Source: Acanthochromis polyacanthus
Lineage: Eukaryota > Chordata > Actinopteri > Pomacentridae
Length of the DNA stretch: 64,000 nucleotides
Reading direction: 5' to 3'
Assembly: GCF_021347895.1 (NCBI RefSeq)
Contig: NC_067134.1
Coordinates: 27,130,152-27,194,151, forward strand
Shown: positions 35,503 to 47,468 of the stretch, one piece after another
Numbering within the stretch: position 1 is the stretch's first letter
Layout of the letters: each line of letters begins with the position of its first letter
Made by a program: the position numbers and the translations under genes
Notes under the pieces: generated by a model
What the model saw: the letters and a program-made list of their open reading frames with translations, nothing else
What the model was told of the DNA's origin: nothing
The model's database searches: none

Positions 35503-37772
35503 GCTTAAAGATGCAGTGGACCCCAGAGCACAGCCAGTGGGCCGAGCAGCATTTCGACATCTCCTCCACCACGCGGTCGCCGGCCCACAAGGCTGAGGCG
35601 TACCGGGCGGTACCCGGCCACCTGCAGCGCTCAGCCACGTACCAGTATGCCTGGGCCAATGACGACATCTCCGCCCTCACCGCCTCCAACCTGCTGAAGA
35701 AGTACGCCGAGAAGTACTCCGGTATCCTGGAGATGCCGGGCTCTTACTCCGAGGCACCCGGCGTGATGAACGGACGAAAAGGCGAATCGGAGCCCTGGCA
35801 GGACGGCGTCTACCCCATGAGCTGCATCCCAGAGGGGGTTTCCATCAGAAAGGGAGGCGTGGCGGCGGCTTCAGAGGTGGTGTCTGGCATGTGCAGCTCC
35901 CCGGGCCTGGCCTCCAGCACCCTGAGCGAGCCCAGCTACTCCAGCAGCAGCTGTGGCAGCCACACGGCCACGGCGCTGCACTCCTCCTCCATGCCCTCTC
36001 AGGAATACGGCCCGGCCTACAGCGGCTCCTACCTGCACAGTAGTTACAGCTCCCAGTCTGCCCCCACCCCGGCACTTCCGTCCCCGCTGCACAGCTCTGG
36101 GCTTCTGCAGCCGCCCCCTCCTCCTCCCTCCCACCCCACTTTGGTTCCAGCTTACAACGGAGGCTCCCCGAACTTGTCTAGTTATAATTACCCCCCAGCA
36201 GGCTACCCCGCTCAGAGCTCAGTCGGGCCGGGCTACAGCCCTGGGGGAGCGCCCCCTCCCTCCTCATACCTGCCCTCAGGCATTGCTGCACCTACACCCC
36301 TTCCTCCCTCTTCTGCTTTACCTGGATACCCGTACCAGAGCCACAACCTGACCCCAATTGCCCCCACCCCTCTCAACAGTAGCTCCTCCAACTCTCTGAA
36401 GAGGAAAGCCTTCTACATGACAGGCCAAGGAGAGATAGACTCCTCTTATGGTAACTTTGGCTACAGCCAGGCCCGGAGCTCTGCTGAGAGCCCCATGTAC
36501 AGGGTAGCAGACAGCAGCAGCGCTAACGGAGGCTCCAACAGCACCGCTGGATTTGACAGGAGTGCCGAGAAGTCCTCTTTACCTTTTAATCCTCAGAAAC
36601 AGTCCACGATGCCGTCAGAGCAGCAGCAGCAGAGGAAGTACAGCAGCCAGGCGGCAGGCGGGCCGCTGACTCCACCCGGCTACGTCTCCTCCACCCTGGT
36701 GGGTTCCCGCTCGGCGGACTCTCTGGCCAGCTTCACCTCCCCTTCCCTCAGCGAGCAAGGTGCTGATGATCACCGTCTCCACCTGTCCCACTCAGCTCCA
36801 GGGCCTACCTCCTCCTCATCCACGTCCTCCTCCCGGCCTGCTGAAGAGCAGCTAAAAACCAGTGACCCTCACCTCCTGGACATGGTTACCTCTGAAATCG
36901 TTCAGCAGGGCCCACCGGTGGATTGGAGTGACATTGCAGGTCTAGAACTGGCCAAGGCTACCTTGAAGGAGGAGGTCCTGTGGCCCATTCTGCGTCCGGA
37001 CATGTTTAGCAGTTTAGGGCCCGCCCCACGCTGCGTGTTGCTGTTTGGCCCCAGGGGCAGCGGCAGGACGTTGCTGGGCCGCTGTCTGGCCAGTCAGCTG
37101 GGAGCACCGTTCCTCCAGCTCAGCGGCTCCACGTTGGCCACCAAGTGGGTGGCAGAGGGAGAAAAAATTATCCGAGCATCGTTCCTGGTGGCGCGCTGCC
37201 GGCAGCCCTCAGTACTGTTTATTAGTGAGGTGGACATGCTCCTGTCAGCCCACCTCAGCGAGGAGAGCCCCATCAACCGGCTGAAGGGGGAGCTACTGGC
37301 TCAGCTGGACTCGCTTCTTATGGGCTCAGGGGAGGATGGAACCAACCAAGTGCTGGTGGTTTGCTCGACAAGCAGACCCCAGGACATGGACGAAGGGCTG
37401 CGCAGGTACTTTGCTCGGAGGGTCCTGGTGCCCCTACCGGACAGTGCGGCCCGACACCAGATCATGAACCAGCTCCTGGTCCAGTCTCAGCACAAATACT
37501 GCTTGAGTGAGGAGGAGCTGGCGCTGCTGGTCCAGCGTACGGAGGGTTTCTCTGGACTGGATCTGGCCAGACTGTGCCAGGAGGCCCTCGTGGGTCTGTT
37601 ACACGCCTCTGCACAGGGCATGGACATGACGGGTATGATGCCCAGGGGACAGATCAGACCCCTCACCTACCAGGACATTGAGAGTGTCTTTTGTAAATTC
37701 CAAGCCAGTATATCGCAGAAAGAGATTGACACGTACACCGAGTGGAACAAAATGTTCGGCTGCAGTCAGTGA
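35503..37772 (+). CDS. fign: fidgetin, main coding exon (AAA ATPase)
   Basis: Encodes residues 9-764 of a 764-residue fidgetin, close to the 759 I recall for human. The family belongs to the katanin/spastin group; known members sever or depolymerise microtubules by ATP-driven pulling on tubulin tails, and mouse Fign loss gives the fidget phenotype. The N-terminal half is Ser/Pro/Tyr-rich and probably disordered, with conserved [14 protein letters not shown], a PPPPPP run and a basic KRK at 308-310. The AAA module runs from about 476 ([12 protein letters not shown]) to the end. Walker A is GPRGSGRT (524-531) with Arg530 where Lys is expected. Pore loop is KWVAEGEK (556-563). Walker B is VLFISEVD (579-586). 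The sensor-1 position is Ser632, and the arginine-finger region is RRYFARR (642-648). It ends WNKMFGCSQ. An upstream in-frame TTG at 35484 is intronic, and ATG at 35511 could start a 753-residue form. The exon is GC-rich. Confidence 0.95.
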
Positions 37773-38894
37773 AAAGATAGATTCCGCCCTTGAGAAAAAG
37801 AGGCTTCCACAATTCCTCCCCTCAGGGCAGAAGCATTGTGCTGGAGGGAAAGGCACAGAGAAGGCCAACACAAGCCCACTGAGTTCTCACAAGCAGGGTT
37901 TAGATGCACCAAGAGACCTGATCTGATGAGACAACTGTCAATTTTGCAGTTAATGAGCAAGAGTTTTAATTTGAATGCTTGACGCTCCAGAAACGCCAGG
38001 CATTGTTTACACATTGCAAGCAAGTTGACTTCAGAAGAGACGCCCCAGTGTCTGTGTATATATCGTTACGTTGTTGTTCTTGAGGTTTAGTTGGCTATCC
38101 AAGTGCCTGAAGTGGTGCTTTCTGATTTTCGTTGTTGATTTGCCTCACAATCTACATTCATGGCATGAGCTGACGATTATGAAGAGCTTTAAAACTTCAG
38201 CGGTGAGACTGAGAAACACTGATTGACGGTCGCCATCACGGCGGTCAGTCGTCCTTTATTGTCTTGCTACGATCAGTAATCCGTGGGGTGGCAGTAGTCT
38301 GGGCCCTGACTCACTCATCTCTTCTGATCCTGTGTCTGCAAAACAAACAAACAAACAAACGTAACGAACAAACAAACAACACTCAGGAAAGCGTTTGTGA
38401 ATTGTACAGTACCTCAAGATATCTTGATGAAAAGCACTAAGATCTGATAGGAGAATCTGACAGTGTTAGGTGTACCTCAAGTGGCTAGGATTAATAGCAG
38501 AGAGGTGACAATGAATGTACTAGATGTGTTCTGGATTGATGGAACATAATCTACAGTGAGAGTAAAACCATAATGTCTCTTTTCTTTTTTCTTTTCCTCA
38601 CAGCAGGTGCTTTAGCTGCCTGTTTCTACTTGACCAATTCTGAAGCTTATTTCCATTGCTCTTCAAAACTGTAAAACCACGTTGCCCAGCTTTGTTGTTT
38701 GGGGGGTTTTCAGAGAGACGGGAGTTGTACATTTATTAAAACAACCATAATCAACATTGTTTATATTACACAATCTAGGCTATACGGTCAGGCTGCATGG
38801 ACGCTCCATCAGTTATCAGCTAACTTCTGCGCAAAATATCAGCTTTGTCTTACTGTTAGCGAGGTATTCTCTGAAGTGGATGAACCTAACTGAG

Positions 38895-39235
38895 CTTAAG
38901 GGAATGTTCTGCATATTTGGGAATACACTTATTGGTTTTCTTACTTGGAGATACATGAGGAGATCTAGCTAGTGAGTAAAACAGTTAGCTTAGCTTAGCA
39001 TAGCAACCGTGGCTCTGTGACAAAAACCTGTATAAAAGTTTTTAATCCATATGAAAACAGAAGTTTAAAAATGACAGCGTGTGATGTTGTAAGCTATTAT
39101 GCGCTGCTAAGCTAACGGCTAACGGTTGTGGCATTGCATGAAACAGACAGACACGAGAGTGGAATCTTTTTACCGACCTCTCAGGAAGAAAACAAATAAC
39201 TGCGTTCCTCAAAGTGTCAAAGTATTCCTTTAAAA
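38895..39235 (+). repeat. dispersed fish repeat with TTAGCTTAGCTTAGCATA, within the 3' UTR
   Basis: The landmarks ggaatgttctgcatatttggg, gttagcttagcttagcata, atccatatgaaaacagaagt and gtattcctttaaaa match a very common teleost repeat (consensus begins ACATACTGCATATTTGGG). It probably became part of the fign transcript by insertion. Non-coding; class not assigned. Confidence 0.6.
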
Positions 39236-41106
39236 TCACAGGGCAGTTTACTTTCTGTCTCTTTCTGTGGGTCTAATGTTTGGTTTGATGTTATTTGAGC
39301 AAATTCACTGAAGTTGGTTTCAAGTTGGCATCACAGAGGCTAACGATGGATATCTGCCGAGTCACAAGTCCAACTGAAATCACATGTCGGGATCCTTTTT
39401 TTTTCTTCTGCAGTTAAATGTGCTGTTAATAGTTTTGCATAAATTCTTAAAAGAAAAAATAACCTTTGGAAAAGGGAATGTGGCACACATTTCACTTGTG
39501 TCAGTTTTTTTTAACGCTGCCAGTGTCGAGACGTGGACTGATTAAAATAGGAGTGGATCTGTTAGACAGAAAAATATGGCTGATGCTGCTTCCTGTGTAA
39601 ACACAACCTTTTAGAACCTTAACTTTACTGCTTTATTGACTGTTTTAAATAAAGTCTCCATTCATAGCAGTGTAAACAAACTTGACAGAAGATATTAGCT
39701 GCTGACCTTTTTTTATGACAAATAAGACAAACTAGTCGAGGTAAAACTGCTGCAATAAACCAGAAAAATGCAGACAGTTATTAAAAGGTACATTTAAATG
39801 TAAAGTGTTGTATACTCTCAGCTGTCTTTCATACTAGCATCAGAAGTTAAAAAAAGTCTAAGAAAAGGGAAAAAAACTGTATTAAGGGGAGACACTACAG
39901 ACGAATAGGACGACATTTTTAACTAACAGATATCACATGAAACTTCCCCAGCCGATTTATTGCTTTCATATTTTGCATTTTAGGTTTACTAAATTCTGTG
40001 TTCGATTATTATTTGCACTCACTGCTAGAACATAAATCTGTACATCGGATGAATCCAGCTTTAAAACCTTTCTGTCGTTGGGTAGGCATATCTCTTTTTT
40101 AGAACTTCATAAATCATAAAATACTGACAACAGTAAGCAAAATAAGTATTTTCATCATGTTTTAAAAAGTTAAATCTTCTATAAATGAGGTTGTGAATGA
40201 CATATATTCAACAAATCTCTCTGTAAAACCATCTTAATATCGATAGAAAGAAAGGTGAAGAGCTTTGTCTGCACAGGAGCTGCTGAAGTGGAGATTTCTG
40301 GCTCTGATCATTAGAAAAAAGAACACATTTTGTGTAAAATGGCATTTAAAGAAGTATTATAATTGAAATCTACAGGCGCAAACAGACAAAGGATAGTAAA
40401 ATATCAACCTAAATGTGTTTTTTTTGGGGTGTTTTCTTTACACTTGTCTGAAAGGAAGTGTAATGTGGAAGTAAAACATCCCAAAATCTCAAAGTTGACG
40501 TCTGTAGCGTCTCACCTGAACGGTTCAGATTTAGATTCGTCCACAAGCTAACCCAGGTAGCTGCTCACAACACTGAAGGACGCAGTTTTAAAAAAAAAAA
40601 AGGTTCAAATACTTAGCGTGTCAGTAATAAATTTAACAGATTAAAACCGGACAGACAAGAATCTAATGAAAAAAATGGAGTAAATCAAAATAAAGTGCCA
40701 GAATAATGCTGGTTGACGTGTTAGATTTACATGTAAAGAGCAAAGCAGTGATTTCAGTTGGACTCTAAATGAACAGGTATGACATTATAGAAGACGTTCA
40801 TGCAGATTCCCCCCCGTTCCTCATGCTGATTTCCTCTGAAGTGGATCGGCTATAGAATCCACTCCTGTTTATTTAAATGAGACGTTCCTGTTCGTCCTGG
40901 AAATCTCATCTGTGCGAAAAGCAGAAAATCAAGCGGAGGTCACGGGTCGTCTCAGAATAGCAGTTCTGATTGACCGACTCGGTAATGCAATTAGTGTTAT
41001 TATTTTTCTGGCTGTGATGTGGTGCGAGCCGTGGGTGCACACAGAACAGAGTTAGCAAAGACCAGGCTGGTGGCAATCAGAAAAGTGGTTCTAGGCCATA
41101 ATGACC

Positions 41107-41141
41107 AACCCAGAACCCAGAACCCAGAACCCAGAACCAAA
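41107..41141 (+). repeat. (CCCAGAA)n heptanucleotide repeat
   Basis: About five head-to-tail units of CCCAGAA in the presumed 3' UTR. Confidence 0.8.
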
Positions 41142-42698
41142 CCCATGCCGGTCTTTTTATTTTGATTCTACTCACACAGGCGGCGTGAAGCACATCCTCT
41201 GCCTGCATCTGGGTTTGGACTTTGGAACAGGAGTGGGGAGTTTACTCTTGAAGCCCTACGTCGCTGAAGGTTGTCTGTTGTGTTCCATTAGGACGTGTTT
41301 TTGTCTCCTCCTTGTCGCCGTGGTGAAGCTGTCCTGTAGCTCTGCTGTCGTGGCGTGGGAGCTCTTTCCATCGTTTCTTGCACGTGCACTGAAGCATTTT
41401 TGTGTGTGATGCTGTTCTGTTAAAGTGTCTCAGTGCCATTACATTGGCGGCGCTCATGTTTATTTTTGTGTTTTTACCTGAAGGAGATTGATCTACGTGG
41501 ACGTTCCGTTTTACTCTTTCGTTGTGCTTCCCCGCTTTTTCAAAACAAGAAACGCGGCTGTGAAAGTAGGAGCTCTTCGCCGCTATCTCCGAGGCCCCAT
41601 CAGTGCAGCACCTTATGTGGGGGGGGGGTAAGTTCTGCTGAGCGTCAGCAAAACTGACGGAAAGGAGAGACAGGCAGGCAGCGTGGCGGCAGCACAAGGG
41701 GGAAAGCAGAGTGGTCCGTCAGAAAACCACCCTCAAAACAATCTGTACCAGAATTCCTTCTGTCAGCAAATCCTCTGGAGAGAGAGTCCCTTTGGACAGA
41801 AAAAGCTCCTAATGCACTTCAGAGCACACAACAGCAGCACAGGCGTCCTCTCTTTTTTCCTGCTTTCGTTCTCCACACCGCTCTACGCTGCGCTTTGTTT
41901 GTTCCCCGTGTTTTGTGGTCCTCTTCTCTGTGTCTTTTTTCTACATGGTGTGCAAATCTAGCTTTTTTTTTATTTAAAGGGGAAAAAAAATTGAAACCCT
42001 TTCTTTAAACGGAGTTCTTCTTTAAAGCATTTCTACCTCATGGCTACAAAACACACGTGGTATTTGATTTTCGTCTTTCCAAATGTCAGACATTTGTGAA
42101 AATAAAAATAAAAAAAATCAGATTTTTTTTTTTCTCTTTTTAAAGAAGAAGAGGAGAGAACGACACGGTGAAGTTTTGCGCAGTCTACCTCAGACGACTG
42201 TACTTAAAACATTTAGCTGATGGTGCAACCGCAGGCTGCAGCATAGCCTAGTGTGTGTTTGTGTGTGTGTGTCTGTCACTGTGCGTCAGATCCGAGTATT
42301 GGCAAAAACACACACACACACACACACACACGAGATAACACGCGAAAAACACGCTCACAAGCGCTTTGTGAGGCTGGGGTCGACCTGAAGGCGACCCGGA
42401 AATGTATAATCCAATACATTTGCTTTAATCTTTTGTGAACTACTGTGGTTGTGCGCGTGTGAATGTGTATATACGTGGGCACACTCTTCTTTTTTTTATT
42501 TAGTGTGTTGGATTTTATAAATTGTTAGTATATATAACACACTTGCACAACTTTAAACCAGAGTGTAACGTGTTTCTGTTGTACATACCTATACATACAA
42601 TACAAATGCACCACTTGTTTATATGTGTGAATATGTTGCCATACTTGCAGTCAATGTATTTTCATGTAATCTGAGGTACAAGCAGCAACAAACGATTC

Positions 42699-42704
42699 AT
42701 TAAA
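42699..42704 (+). terminator. fign: candidate poly(A) signal ATTAAA
   Basis: This is the second most common vertebrate poly(A) hexamer. It is preceded by U-rich and TGTA elements (TGTACATA at 42580) and followed within 40 bp by T/G-rich sequence. It is the best candidate for the distal end of the fign transcript, but transcript data are needed to choose among signals. Confidence 0.4.
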
Positions 42705-42722
42705 GACATTTTCTTGGGAGAT

Positions 42723-45700
42723 TATATCTTGTACATGTCGTCTTTTTTTTAAAATTTTGTTTGTTTGTTCATTGGCGCTGGTTGCATTAAGGCTCTAAGG
42801 GATAAAACGGGGGGAGAAATAGACTAATAACAGAATTTATTTATCAGTAGAATGGAAAATAAATGTATTGTCCTGCCAAAAAATAGCCCAGCTGAAAAAT
42901 TGCCTTAATGAGCCTTGAGTTAGTCACCCTTGTGTGCAATTATAAAATCATCCGTGTTGCGCAGGAAGCCAGAGCTGTCGCTTCTCTCATTAAAATGTAA
43001 CAATTCATTTCTCTTGCTGTGCTAAGAGTGGCAAGACCAAAACATTAAAGCGTTAATTATATTTCTCCATCACAAAGAATTTGGATTGCGCTCTTAATGA
43101 AAATGATGTGCGTTTGTCGGCCGTGTTTGCGAGGTATCATTATGTATGTGCTGCTGAGGTGTGGGAAGCTGCTGTATAGCCTCTATAATTATCTGCGAAA
43201 ACTCAAACACTTCGCCAGGGGTCAGAGGGCACCGAGGGCTGCTGTTTCCTGCATTTTCCACTTTAGTACACGCCACAGCCGTGATCAGAAATAATTTACG
43301 ACGCGAGCTTTTTTTCTTGTCGGAGATGCACGTCGGTTTTTGGAGCAGGTTTTGAGCCGTGTGACGAGCAGCGAGGAGACGGTTTTGGTCTGTAAATATC
43401 TGCTGCAGTCGGTGTGGGCTCGGCTCAGCAGGGGGAGGGATAAAGGAAATTATATCGACGGAATGACCAGCGAGTTTTCATCCAAATTGGGCGTTCGGCA
43501 GACAGACTTTTGCATGAAGTCTTTAGCCTTATTCACAACTGAAAGGTTTACATTCTCCCTGGCTGTGATCAGGTCTGCATGTGTGCACACCCCCAGGTTA
43601 TCTGCCACAACGCCGCCTCGTCCTCCTCACTCAGAAGGGTCCCCTCTCCATAAGCCTCGCCTCACACCTCGGTTCACTCTTTTGCACTACAATTAAAATA
43701 TGCTAAGTGATCGTTTTCCTTAAGTAGTCTTAAATGTGCAATCTATTCAAATATGAGAGGAAATTGCCCACAGCTCACAGAAAAAAAAAATACAGAGGTG
43801 GTAGAACATGGGGGTAAAGCTGGAATAAATTATGCAAATAACACAAAGGACTTTACCACTTGAAAGCCTAATTTTCCTATAATCAGCACACTGTCGCCTA
43901 ATATTTTTTTCCCACCTCTTATTAAAAGTGACTGTTCTTTTGCCGATCATCAGATGGCTCTATCTGTCGAGCTGCTCTGTGAAATGACTGCAGCCTGCCA
44001 GACTAAATGCTAAAGCATTTTGCTGGAGCTTTTAGATGATGGTTACATTCCCACACAAGTAATTATGCGTCGGAGAGTCCAGAAATAAGGTTTAATTATA
44101 CAGTAATCGTCTGTGATGGACACTAGGAAGTGGTGAGCAGCGCCAGACTGCAATCCATCAATGACAAACCTCTGGCCAGTTTTAATTCCTCCTCATTTGC
44201 ATCCTAACCTCCACACCAAGTTGCGCAAACGCTGTTAAATGTTAATAGGACCTGTCTCGCCACTCAAAATGAATGCTTAAGCCATTTTTTAGTCACTTTT
44301 CCGTCCCCTCCTCCCCCCTCCTCCCCCACCGCTCGCTCTCCCCTCTACCCCCGTTCTGTTTCATCTCTCGTCCTCTCTCTATCTGGCTACCTCTCCCTTC
44401 TTTTATTCCTTTTTCAGACCCGTCATCTTCACACCGTTCTCTCTCTTTTCCTGTCATCCTTCCTCCCATCCTTCTGTCTCCCCCTCCTCCCTTCCCTTCC
44501 CCTTCCCCTCCTCGCAGGCCTCGCCATGGTGGAGGCACAGAGCGGTCACTGATGCACTAATTGGGAGCAACACTTACAGTTTTATCTCCCCTCACCACTA
44601 ATAGCGGTCTGCACTGAAGCAACTCACCTTAGGATGAGGAATGGATGGATGAGTTGGAGGTAGGAGGTAGTGGGGAGGTAGGGGAGGTGAGGGAGGGGAA
44701 GGAGGGGAGGGTAGAGGAGGCCTTGAATGAGAAATCCCTCCATGAAGACCGCGGCACAGACTCGGTGTGAGATTGGGCCCTCCAGCCATCATGGTTAATC
44801 CATATCCCGCAGGACCTCGGACTCAATTCCCTGCTTCATTAATTGAAAACGATGGCCTTTTTTTGGTGCGTGTGAATAAAACAAGGAGCCATTTATGAAA
44901 AAAAGCATTTTGTCTGGTTTTGTTCCTGAAGTAGCTGCAATCTCATTATGTCTCCGTGCTGCATTTCAAAATGTGCTATCATCTTTGTCTTGATTGTCTC
45001 CCAGCGTCGGGAGAGATAAATACGCAACGCCGCTTTGCTGTGCTGATGCCAGGACTGTTTTTCACTGAATCATTTGAAGTCTTATCAGCCTTTATGGAAA
45101 TAAAGCCTTTGCTTAATAAACTGTTTCACAGGCTTTGGGAGAGTAGCACATAAACACCTTTTTTCTCCCGACAACGCCATCATTAGCGCATCTTGTTCAA
45201 TGCTTTACACATAATTGGAATCAACATCTATTGTTCGTGTTCTTGACCTTCCACTTGTTTTCCAGCAGACACTCAGAAACATTGTATTACTGCTGAGAGG
45301 GAATCTTAACTAGGAGAACACATGCTAAGTGCCTTTGCTGTGTTTTATCAGGGGCACATTGCTTCACTTTGAATAGAACTTGAAAACTCATACCTTTCTG
45401 ATTTAATGATAAAAATACCAACGTGGTGCCATGTGTCCTAATATAGAGCTGAAATAGTCATATAGCCGTCATATGTTGCTGACATCTGTCCATGCAGGGC
45501 AGCAGTATGGAGAACACCCTGAAATCCACAACTTCTGGTCTTACAGTAAGTGAAATCCTCTATTACATTATCAACTTTACCAAATTATAGTAGTAAATTA
45601 GTGCATGGTTACAGTGAAATACATCCAAACCACACAGAATTATCACCATCTCTGCAGCTGGTTTTAGTTCTACATAGTGTTTTTAAGAATATTATTTTGG

Positions 45701-46839
45701 TTTCCAGTGTTGGGTCACTTCCACTACTCTCATTAATGATGTTTAACCACCAAACAGCAAACAGACAAAGCTTCAAGTAGAGAAATCAGCAGCTAAGGGG
45801 ACACATCATTTACTCAGAAGCTCGTACAGACGACACCAACAACAAATGCTAATGCTGCTTGGTATTTGTTGGATCTGCAAACAGGAATCTTGATAGCGAA
45901 GGCATCTGCTTAATTAGCTTGGACATCATGTTAATATGGTATTTACTGCGTTTGCTTTCCAAGCTAACGTCGAAGTCTCTGGCCCTTGTTAAGCTTTCAA
46001 GACGCTCTTCAAATAATCACATGAACCAAAGGAACAGAGTCAGGATAAAACAGCAGGACAAGTAATTGAGACTGTTTCGTGTCTACATCATTGTTATGTG
46101 TTGAGCCACAGTTTTGCATTCGTGATGAACATTTGATGTGCTGGTTGTGCTAATAATGATCATTCAAGGATAGGGTTTCTTAGAGTAACAGTGGTGCGAG
46201 TTGAAAAGGGTCAGAGAAACAGTGAACTGACCGTTCAGCCTGTACCGACACCAGTAGAGCCTCTGTTGGGGTCGTTTTTAGGGGAGAAAACAGACCCTAC
46301 TGCTGGGTAGGGACTTCTGAGTGACCCTAAAAAACGATTGATTGGTTAGACTCGGAGAAGACTCTAGCAATGACTTTTAGGTGCAACCGCCACCAACCAT
46401 GTCAGAATATAGAATCCAAAAGGTGATCCGCCATATTGGGCATTAAGATTCAACGCAGAGTTGACACAAGTTGACAGCATTGATTGGCTATCCGTCATTT
46501 TATCACCTTTGGTGCTACTTCTAAACAGGACAAATACTAGATTTTGAAATTCTGACATTCTGAGTTAGCACAATAGTTTTAGTTTACCTCCAGTTATATA
46601 TGGCAGAAAACAAGCAGCGGGAAAGATTCTACCGACTGGAACAGCAAGATCCCCAAGTGTTGAATTCAACAAGGTGTGTTTTCTTGCTTTGAAGTCAGCT
46701 TTTCATTTGCAATGTAAAGAGTGTGGGTTTTTTTCTTTCAAATGTTACATATCCTTGTTTTAAAGTATTAAAAGTTCTCTTTATACTGGCACAATGGTCC
46801 ATCATTGATAGGTTGTTTTAAATGATTCTGTTGTTGTTT
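42723..46839. other. downstream intergenic sequence with candidate regulatory segments
   Basis: No gene. Clean, balanced segments: 42890-43110, 43960-44260 (with ttaattatacagtaatcg, tcctcatttgcatcc) and 44820-45160 (with ccatttatgaaaa, cagcctttatggaaataaagc). A polypyrimidine stretch lies at 44290-44520 and a GGA-rich stretch at 44640-44720. From 45400 to 46800 the sequence is AT-rich and unremarkable. Confidence 0.35.
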
Positions 46840-47276
46840 GATGGATGGATGGATGGATGGATGGATGGATGGATGGATGGATGGATGGATGGATGGTTAG
46901 ATGGATGGATGGATGGTTAGATAGATGGATGGATGGATGGATGGATGGTTGCATAGATGGATGGACGGATGGATGGTTAGATGGATGGATGGTTAGATGG
47001 ATGGATGGATGAATGGTTAGATGGATGGATGGATGGATGGATGGATGTTACATGGATAGTTAGATGGATGGATGGATGGATGGATGGATGGATGATGGAT
47101 GGATGGACGGATGGTTAGATAGATGGATGGATGGATGGATGTTACATGGATAGTTAGATGGATGGATGGATGGATGGATGGATGGATGATGGATGGATGG
47201 ACGGATGGTTAGATAGATGGATGGATGGATGGATGGATGGATGGTTAGATGGATGGATGGATGGATTGTTGGATAG

Positions 47277-47308
<32 letters not shown>

Positions 47309-47468
47309 TTATATGGATGGATGGATGGATGGTTAGATGGATGGATGGACGGATGGATGGTTAGATGGATGGATGGTTAGATGGATGGTTGGATGGATGG
47401 ATGGACAGATGGATGGTTAGATGGATGGATGGTTAGATGGATGGATGGATGGATGGATGGATGGATGG
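46840..47468 (+). repeat. (ATGG)n minisatellite with higher-order units
   Basis: About 630 bp of GGAT repeats broken by GGTTAGAT, GGACGGAT and GTTACATGGATAG variants. The variant block beginning GTTACATGGATAG occurs at 47047 and 47141, giving a 94-bp higher-order period. Frames rich in M, D, G and W here are artefacts. Confidence 0.9.

Larger units (their letters stand above)
37773..42722 (+). other. fign: probable 3' UTR of fign
   Basis: AT-rich, non-coding sequence after the TGA at 37770-37772. The end is inferred from ATTAAA at 42699-42704, about 20 bp before a T/G-rich downstream region (ttgtacatgtcgtcttttttt). Earlier candidate signals exist, for example AAATAAAG near 39647 and AATAAA runs near 42103. 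Shorter isoforms are therefore possible. A Pumilio-type TGTACATA lies at 42580-42587. The region contains a dispersed repeat at 38895-39235. Confidence 0.45.

Noticed and set aside
35953..36351. Proline-rich frame overlapping the fign exon
   Set aside because: An out-of-frame shadow of GC-rich fidgetin coding sequence with no independent support.
45498..45545. Possible 48-bp exon with AG before and GTAAGT after
   Set aside because: The upstream pyrimidine tract is weak, no neighbouring exon or known protein matches, and such chance pairs are expected in long intergenic DNA.
47158..47364. Frame rich in MDGW
   Set aside because: Translation of the ATGG minisatellite.
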